In this document: in pieces, positions 6,701 to 10,680 of the stretch
Layout: each line of letters begins with the position of its first letter
Numbering within the stretch: the stretch's first letter is position 1
Assembly: GCA_031276685.1 (NCBI GenBank)
Contig: JAISMQ010000036.1
Span: forward strand, 1-10,680
Direction of reading: 5' to 3'
Length of the DNA stretch: 10,680 nt
From: Treponema sp.
GTDB lineage: Bacteria > Spirochaetota > Spirochaetia > Treponematales > Breznakiellaceae
The notes under the pieces: model-generated
Databases searched by the model: none
Told to the model about the DNA's origin: nothing
The model's input: only the letters and a program-made list of their open reading frames with translations
Program-made: the position numbers and the translations under genes

Positions 6701-8281
6701 GTCAAGCTCGCCGATCTTCCCCTTCCCCCCGGCAAGCCTCAGCGCGTAGAGCCCCCGGCTGGGGATAACCCCGCCCGAAGCGTAGAGCAGCGCCAGGGTC
6801 CCCGGCGCGGCGGCGAGGGAGCCTTCCTCCTGGTAGAGGCGGGGCTTGAGCTCCCTCCGCCTTAGGCCGCCCCCGTAGCCCGCCAGCATCTCCACGACCC
6901 GGCCGTAAACGGCGCGGCCAAGGTTCCTGAACACGTAGAAGCCCCGGAGCAGGGTATACAGTTCGTCGATCCGGCGTTCCCGTTCGGCGACAAGGGCCAG
7001 GATGATCTGGGCCAGTACGTCCAGCGGGTTTTCAAGGGGCCGGGTTTCCTCGATTTCCCGTTCCCGGATGCCCAGGGCAAGGGCCGCGGCGGAAAGCAGG
7101 TCGGCGGCCCGCATCGGGATAAGCCTTCCCCGGCTGGTCCGCCCCGCGCCGTGGCCCGAACGGCCGATCCGCTGGAGGGACGAGGTAAGCGAGGCCGCCG
7201 CCCCCGCCAGGATCACCTCGTCAACGGCGCCGATGTCGATCCCCAGTTCCAGGGAGGATGTCGCCACCACGCAGGGGATCTGTCCCTCCGCCAGCGCCTG
7301 TTCCACCGCCCGTCTGAGTTCTTTCGAAAGGCTGCCGTGGTGGGCCCGGCAGAGGGGCCGCCCGGCGATCCGGTTGACGGCGTAGCTCAGGCTTTCCGCA
7401 CCGCGCCGGGAACTGACGAAGACCAGGGTCACGCGGTTTGCCTCTATCCGGCGGAGGATCCGCGCCGCGGCGGATCCCCGGGGCTCCGCCGCGCCGGCCG
7501 TGTCCGCCGTGTCCGCCGTGTCCGTCCCGCCGGCCGCGGGCAGCGCGGAGCTTTCCTCCACGGCAAAGCTGATCCGCTTTTCCGAAGGCGGGGCGGCGAT
7601 ACTGACCGGGCGCGGTTCCGGGGAATCCCCGTTCCATTCCAGGCCCCCCAGGAATTCCGCCGCCGCCTCCGCGGGCCGCAGCGTCGCGGAAAGGCCGATC
7701 CGCTGGAATTCCCCGGCGGCAAGGGCAAGCCGGTCCGTCTGGCAGGACAGGTAGCTCCCCCGCTTGGTCCCCAGGACGCTGTGGATCTCGTCCAGGATAA
7801 GGCAGCGCAGCGAGGACAGGATCTCCCGGCCCCGGGGGTTGAGGAGCAGGATGCCCAGGCTTTCCGGGGTGGTGACGAGGATGGAGGGGGGCTTGCGGTA
7901 AAAACGCCGCCGGTCCGCCTGGGGGGTGTCCCCGGAGCGGGTCTCCACGGTGATGGGGGGGAAGGATTCGCCGGCCCCCTCGAAGCGGGCGCGCAGGGCC
8001 TCCAGGGGCTCCAGCAGGTTCCGCCTTATATCCTCGTTCAGGGCTTTGAGGGGGGAAACGTAGAGGACCGCGACCCGGCCCGCGTCGTAGGAACCCTGGC
8101 AGAACCGGGAAATGGCGGACAGAAAGGCCGTCAGGGTCTTGCCGCTTCCCGTGGGTGCAAGGGCCAGAACGTGGCGCCCGCTGTCGATCAGGGGCCAGGC
8201 GGCGGCCTGTACGGCGGTGGGCTTCCCGTAGGTTTCGTGAAACCAGGCGGCGACTAGGGGGTGGAAGGGGAGGGGATCCAT
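3767..8281 (-). CDS. lhr: Lhr-family ATP-dependent DNA helicase (long form)
   Basis: This is a 1504-residue SF2 helicase, close to the length of E. coli and mycobacterial Lhr (about 1500). Core motifs are in order and intact: PTAVQ Q-motif (21-25), APTGSGKT Walker A (42-49), TPES (138-141), DEIH Walker B (164-167) followed by the Lhr-typical GTKRG, SAT (198-200), ATSSLELGIDIGAVDEV motif V (340-356) and QRIGRSGHGAGR motif VI (370-381). The Lhr winged-helix and associated domains follow, then a C-terminal extension of about 600 residues with another winged-helix-like segment near 1010. Lhr enzymes translocate 3'-5' on single-stranded DNA, unwind RNA:DNA hybrids and act in DNA repair. Three low-complexity insertions arise from short tandem DNA repeats: (DTA)3 at 253-261, a G-L-N-rich stretch near 724-740, and (CQWL)-type near 996-1010. 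The gene starts 18 nt after the ABC ATPase stop, with no good Shine-Dalgarno (only AGGGGG about 12 nt upstream), so coupling to upstream translation is likely. Confidence 0.93.
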   Translation of the reverse strand: MDPLPFHPLVAAWFHETYGKPTAVQAAAWPLIDSGRHVLALAPTGSGKTLTAFLSAISRFCQGSYDAGRVAVLYVSPLKALNEDIRRNLLEPLEALRARFEGAGESFPPITVETRSGDTPQADRRRFYRKPPSILVTTPESLGILLLNPRGREILSSLRCLILDEIHSVLGTKRGSYLSCQTDRLALAAGEFQRIGLSATLRPAEAAAEFLGGLEWNGDSPEPRPVSIAAPPSEKRISFAVEESSALPAAGGTDTADTADTAGAAEPRGSAAARILRRIEANRVTLVFVSSRRGAESLSYAVNRIAGRPLCRAHHGSLSKELRRAVEQALAEGQIPCVVATSSLELGIDIGAVDEVILAGAAASLTSSLQRIGRSGHGAGRTSRGRLIPMRAADLLSAAALALGIREREIEETRPLENPLDVLAQIILALVAERERRIDELYTLLRGFYVFRNLGRAVYGRVVEMLAGYGGGLRRRELKPRLYQEEGSLAAAPGTLALLYASGGVIPSRGLYALRLAGGKGKIGELDEEFVWERRIGDHFNLGNRSWRISAIGDEAVEVEPAAYDSGYAPFWRADPLFRSLPLSRRILEILDRFSARGELGAEDLPEFSAAALEDLNRYLDSQRKAQGGVPLPGAASVVCEIVRGGRGMCRVLLHSFRGGAINYPLSLAAAQELEDRCGGRVESFSDNDAILFLLPGPDERDPAEIRTLVTGALLALGRAGDPGRGLNCGLNPGYPGLNRGERQLRRRLESSSRFGAAFREAAERSLMLPKAGFGRRSPLWLTRQRSKRLFDAVMPDPGNGGEDFPLIAEAWRSCLRDEFDMDGFRSFAEALGSGALALSFFQSPAGSPFARGIIWQETNALLYQGDGRDDLRLRASRGPSLSDRVIAEALGDAALRPLIPAALAADFAARLRRELPGWAPEDPRSLAEWVKERIAIPADEWRRLAEALPEPLGEELRRDPGLGGRLRFLRRPGAALESAVHREREGAWLGGGPGEWLCQQLCQWLCQWLRFQGPVPLSRIGEVFGLGPAEIEGAVRALAAEGGEGPRLVYPVAVEGQGADLVCDAENLELLLRLRRAGARPEIAERPASLLVPFLALRQGFGAESGGIAGLGEWAAGLELPAGLWETEILAARLDAYRGEDLDRELREGRLLWYGAGAGRAGFCRPEDLDLVLETGAGADQDPGGAGPGGQAGLPGGPGFFDLPRSYWEIRDAAGPGGRALVGAVWEQAWKGRLSSDSWEALRQGGWDAPESADPAAPGEPPGPALSPFTHRRIPAATRAARARRNAPLPGRWFSLDREPCPQDPLYRDELDRDRVRLLLARWGVLCRTLRERESPALSGARLLPAIRRMELAGELVAGRFFAGISAPQFASPGILGELEEAEEFAGRDALYWINAADPASPAGLGMENPDPRLPARSPRNRLYYRGRELAAVSLRGGKEIRIFSPPERSPAELFKALRARKPDPGKKLVVETVNGQAAAESPYAPCFTGAGFIADRGKLYLW
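5252..5295 (-). repeat. 12-bp tandem repeat inside lhr
   Basis: On the plus strand GAGCCATTGGCA occurs at 5252-5263 and again at 5264-5275. It is followed by the diverged copy AAGCTGTTGGCA (5276-5287) and a partial copy (5288-5295). The 12-bp period keeps the frame and adds 4-residue units of the C-Q-W-L type to the C-terminal extension. Copy number could vary between strains by slippage. Confidence 0.85.
6060..6087 (-). repeat. Palindrome plus 9-bp tandem repeat inside lhr
   Basis: CCCCGGTT at 6060-6067 pairs perfectly with AACCGGGG at 6070-6077, and the nonamer AACCGGGGT at 6070-6078 is directly repeated at 6079-6087. The region encodes a G-L-N/N-P-G rich linker (around residues 724-741) that looks like unstructured sequence between domains. 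It is probably replication-slippage product within coding DNA. Confidence 0.75.
7497..7523 (-). repeat. Three 9-bp tandem repeats inside lhr
   Basis: GCCGTGTCC occurs three times without gaps at 7497-7505, 7506-7514 and 7515-7523. On the coding strand this gives the D-T-A triplet three times (residues 253-261). It sits in an alanine/glycine-rich insertion between the two RecA-like helicase domains, where a length change should be tolerated. Confidence 0.85.
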
Positions 8282-8299
8282 GGCCGGGCGGGGAACCCC

Positions 8300-9307
8300 C
8301 TATCCCGCCTTAAAACACCGGATCCGGCGGCCGCCCCCGGCCTCCTCCAGAGCGGGGTGTTCCGCGAAACACCGTTCGTCCGCCAGGGCGCAGCGGGGGG
8401 CGAAGGGGCAGTAGGGAAGCGGGGCGTCCCCGTCGTCCGGGACTTTCGGGGCCCCCGTGGGCCCGGGGATCCGGGTGTCGCCGGCCTTAAGCGCGCCTGC
8501 TTTTGCCGCGCCCGCCTTAACCGCGCCGCTTACCGAGGAAAACAGGAGCCGCGTGTAGGGGTGCCGGGCCTCCCGGTACAGATCCGCCGCCGGGGCCTCC
8601 TCCATCAGTTCCCCCCGGTACATCACCCCGATACGGTCGCAAAAATAACAGGCCACCCTGAGATCGTGGGCGATAAAGAGGAACGAGAGTGCCCGCTTGT
8701 CCCGGATATCCAGCAGAAGGTTCAGAATCTGCCCCTGGATCGACACGTCCAGGGCGCTTACCACCTCGTCGCAGATCAGAAGCTCGGGCCGCGTCAGAAG
8801 GCCCCGCGCGATGGAGATCCGCTGCCGCTGCCCCCCGGAAAATTCGGCGGGCCGCTTTTCCAGATCCTCCGGGGAAAGCCCCGTTTCCACAAGCATGCGG
8901 GCGGCCTCCTCCCGCGCCTGTTTTTCGCCGGGGAAGCGGGACGAGGCGCGGTAGCCGGAGACCAGCACCTCGTAGACGCTCATCCGGGGGTTCAGGGAGC
9001 GGGCGGGATCCTGGAAGACGTACTTTACCTTTTCGCGGTAGTCCTTGAGGGCCGCGCCGGAAAGGGCGCGGACATCGGTCCCGTCCCGGTAGCGGATAGC
9101 CCCCTCGTCACATTCGTACATCCGCACCAGCAGCCGCGCCGTCGTGGTCTTGCCGCAGCCGGATTCCCCGGCCAGGCCGTAGGTCTCGTTTTCGCCAATG
9201 GAAAACGAAACCCCGTTCACCGCGTGGACAAAACGGCCGAAGCGGGCAAAAAAACCCGCCTCCAGGTTGAAGCGTTTCCGCAGATTCTCCGCAACGATAA
9301 CCGGCAT
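8300..9307 (-). CDS. ABC transporter ATP-binding protein, oligopeptide/dipeptide type (OppF/DppF-like)
   Basis: This 335-residue ATPase has all nucleotide-binding motifs: Walker A GESGCGKT (47-54), Q-loop Q99, signature SGGQRQR (157-163), Walker B LLICDE (176-181) and switch histidine H214 in FIAHDLRV. Near the C-terminus, RHPYTRLLFSSV (249-260) and cysteines C300, C306, C313 and C331 mark the oligopeptide/dipeptide transporter extension (oligo_HPY), as in OppD/OppF and DppD/DppF. It would power peptide or nickel-type import at the inner membrane. A KAGAAKAGALKAG linker (264-276) precedes the extension. No permease, binding protein or second ATPase gene is visible in this window. The ATG at 9305-9307 lacks a clear Shine-Dalgarno, and a small hairpin (CCCGT/ACGGG, 9309-9313 with 9322-9326) lies just before it. 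The gene is between the secreted tyrosine-rich protein and lhr, on the same strand. Confidence 0.9.
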   Translation of the reverse strand: MPVIVAENLRKRFNLEAGFFARFGRFVHAVNGVSFSIGENETYGLAGESGCGKTTTARLLVRMYECDEGAIRYRDGTDVRALSGAALKDYREKVKYVFQDPARSLNPRMSVYEVLVSGYRASSRFPGEKQAREEAARMLVETGLSPEDLEKRPAEFSGGQRQRISIARGLLTRPELLICDEVVSALDVSIQGQILNLLLDIRDKRALSFLFIAHDLRVACYFCDRIGVMYRGELMEEAPAADLYREARHPYTRLLFSSVSGAVKAGAAKAGALKAGDTRIPGPTGAPKVPDDGDAPLPYCPFAPRCALADERCFAEHPALEEAGGGRRIRCFKAG

Positions 9308-9367
9308 ACCCGTACTTTAACACGGGCGGGAAAATTTGAGGAGGGGGAAGCCGGACCCGCCCTGCCG

Positions 9368-10027
9368 CTAATAGGTGTCCTCGTCCATGGCCTGGAAGGT
9401 TTCCCGGACCTGCTGCAGCAGCGCCAGTTCCCGGCCGATGATCGCCTCGTAGTCAAGGTCCCCTTCCTCGAGGCGGAGGGCCTCGTCCTCCCAGTACTGG
9501 ACCCGCTGGAGGTTGATCCAGCGGAAGCGGGATTCGCGGGATTTGGCGGCCCATTCAAGGGCGTCCTTCCAGTAGAACAGGGCGGTCCGGTAGCAGGTTT
9601 CCGCGGTGTCAAGGCTTTCCAGGTTCTGTTCTTTCCAGGGGGCGTTGTAGAAATAGGCGTTCCGCTTGTTCCACTTGTTGCCCAGGTAGAGGTACTGTTC
9701 GATAAGCTTGAGGTAGACGTGCATCGTAAAAAGGTAGCGGTACTTTTCCCACTGGGTTTCGTTTTCAATAAGGGCCAGGGCGTACAACGGGTTGGCGAAA
9801 TCGGCTTTAAGGGCCTGTTCCAGCCAGTAGATGTTCTCCATGGTGTCGTCGGGGTACTGGATGTAGTGCAGGTGGTACAGGCGGTAGTACTGTTCCTTGT
9901 ACTGGACAAAGTAGGCGCCCAGGGAGGGGGGAGGGAGGAGCCAGAGGAAGACAAGCGCCCCCGCAAGGGCGCGGGGGGCCGCCCCCGCGAAGCGTACTGG
10001 CAGCCTGTCGCGTTGGCCGGGTTTCAC
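9368..10027 (-). CDS. Secreted or periplasmic tyrosine-rich protein of unknown function
   Basis: This is a 219-residue protein I do not recognise. The start is GTG (10025-10027), overlapping the tmk stop as GTGA, a 4-nt overlap typical of translational coupling. A GGGAGG directly abuts the start. Residues 1-38 look like a signal peptide: arginines at positions 6, 8, 12 and 19, then the hydrophobic ALAGALVFLWLL and a probable cleavage site after SLGA at about 38. There is no lipobox cysteine. The only Cys is C145. The mature part is predicted mostly helical and unusually aromatic, with about 20 tyrosines and many tryptophans. It contains repeated Y-x-x-A/L-L patterns such as LYALAL, YLKLIEQYLYLG and CYRTALFYWKDALEWA that suggest TPR-like helical hairpins. 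No enzymatic motif is apparent. Its place right after tmk suggests a conserved lineage-specific envelope protein, which is inference. Confidence 0.75.
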   Translation of the reverse strand: MKPGQRDRLPVRFAGAAPRALAGALVFLWLLPPPSLGAYFVQYKEQYYRLYHLHYIQYPDDTMENIYWLEQALKADFANPLYALALIENETQWEKYRYLFTMHVYLKLIEQYLYLGNKWNKRNAYFYNAPWKEQNLESLDTAETCYRTALFYWKDALEWAAKSRESRFRWINLQRVQYWEDEALRLEEGDLDYEAIIGRELALLQQVRETFQAMDEDTY

Positions 10028-10653
10028 CCTCCCATTATCGGCATGTTCCGCAGCGCGGCCCAGACCTGTTCCGCCACTTCCTCCCGGCCCAGGGCGGCGT
10101 CAATCCGGACCACGGCGGAACCCTGGGAACGGAAAAAGGGGAGAAGGCCCAGGTAGCGGTCCCGGACTTTAAGCTGGAAATCCGCCCGCTCGTAAATTTC
10201 CCGCTCCTTCCGGCCCCGGATCCGCTCCCCGGCGGCGCGGGGGTCCAGGTCGAAGAACAGGATAAGTTCCGGCGCGGGGAAGGGGCTGTTAAGGGCGCGG
10301 GGGAGTTCCTCCCCGCATTCAATGCCCTGGTATGCCAGGGACGATGGCACGTAGCGGTCGCAGACCACCAGCTCCCCCCGCCGCGCGCGTTCCGCGATGC
10401 CCCCGGCCCCGTAAAGATGCTCCCCCCGGTCGGCGGCGAAGAGCCGGGCCATGGTCTCGCCCAGAAGCGCGGGTTCCCCTTTCAGCGCCCGGCGGATCAG
10501 GAGGCCCGTTTCCCCGCCCGTGGGTTCGGCGGTGGCGTACAGGGGCGGGAGGGCCGCGCCGTCTTCGAAGCGCCGTTTAAGCATCTCCATCTGGGTACTG
10601 GTGCCGCTGCCGTCCAGCCCCTCAAAAACGGCGAAATTCCGCAGGATATCCAT
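10024..10653 (-). CDS. tmk: Thymidylate kinase (dTMP kinase)
   Basis: This is a 209-residue protein of normal length for Tmk, which phosphorylates dTMP to dTDP in the cytoplasm for DNA synthesis. FEGLDGSGTSTQ (10-21) is the P-loop region. TAEPTGGETG (41-50) carries the conserved E-P-x-G substrate motif. VVCDRYVPSSLAYQG (96-110) holds the D-R-Y motif and the S-x-A-Y-Q-G stretch. RIRGRKEREIYER (144-156) is an arginine-rich LID as in the E. coli-type enzymes. The P-loop has Thr18 where nearly all NTPases have Lys (G-x-x-G-S-G-T-S-T), an uncommon variant. The ATG at 10651-10653 gives the normal N-terminus, but no good Shine-Dalgarno is visible in the 27 bases left before the window edge. It is the first visible gene of the minus-strand operon. 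Confidence 0.92.
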   Translation of the reverse strand: MDILRNFAVFEGLDGSGTSTQMEMLKRRFEDGAALPPLYATAEPTGGETGLLIRRALKGEPALLGETMARLFAADRGEHLYGAGGIAERARRGELVVCDRYVPSSLAYQGIECGEELPRALNSPFPAPELILFFDLDPRAAGERIRGRKEREIYERADFQLKVRDRYLGLLPFFRSQGSAVVRIDAALGREEVAEQVWAALRNMPIMGG

Positions 10654-10680
10654 ACCGCATCATACCCGGCGGCGGCAGCC

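Noticed and set aside
5258..6865. Open frame of 535 codons on the plus strand
   Set aside because: It is antisense to lhr, whose motifs and full family length support the minus strand. The plus-strand product is low-complexity.
8261..10156. Open frame of 631 codons on the plus strand
   Set aside because: It is a shadow opposite the ABC ATPase, the tyrosine-rich protein and part of tmk, and consists of proline/glycine/arginine-rich sequence without motifs.

Overview
This is a 10.7 kb GC-rich bacterial chromosomal window. The genes at its two ends and most of its middle use strongly G/C-biased codons. The families are housekeeping or metabolic ones: an FMN-binding glutamate synthase-type protein, sugar isomerase/oxidoreductase, Lhr helicase, peptide-type ABC ATPase and thymidylate kinase. 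The protein flavour, with a secreted tyrosine-rich orphan next to tmk, reminds me of a free-living or gut-associated spirochaete (Treponema-like). That assignment is an impression and cannot be proved from the window.

Layout. Bases 1-602 (+) hold the C-terminal end of the glutamate synthase-domain protein. Bases 603-1003 are non-coding: paired small hairpins (probable terminator), a large imperfect palindrome of about 200 nt at 717-919, and then a weak promoter-like pair and a leader hairpin in front of the next gene. Bases 1004-2917 (+) form a tight two-gene operon, a xylose-isomerase-like TIM-barrel protein followed by a Gfo/Idh/MocA dehydrogenase. This is a typical pair for turnover of an unidentified sugar or polyol. 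Bases about 3000-3750 are a sharply AT-rich island carrying one GNAT acetyltransferase (+), which looks horizontally acquired. It ends in a perfect 21-bp inverted repeat at the point where the two gene sets converge.

From 3767 to 10653 everything is on the minus strand and reads as one operon in the order tmk, secreted tyrosine-rich protein of unknown function, OppF/DppF-type ABC ATPase, lhr. tmk and the secreted protein overlap by 4 nt, and the ATPase and lhr are separated by 18 nt. The remaining gap, between the secreted protein and the ATPase, is 60 nt. The operon promoter would lie beyond the right edge.

No defence system, CRISPR array, tRNA/rRNA gene or insertion sequence with a transposase is visible. 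The most unusual items are the 717-919 palindrome, the AT-rich acetyltransferase island with its terminal palindrome, a thymidylate kinase P-loop with Thr where Lys is expected, and short in-frame tandem repeats within lhr. I do not see a convincing new multi-gene system.
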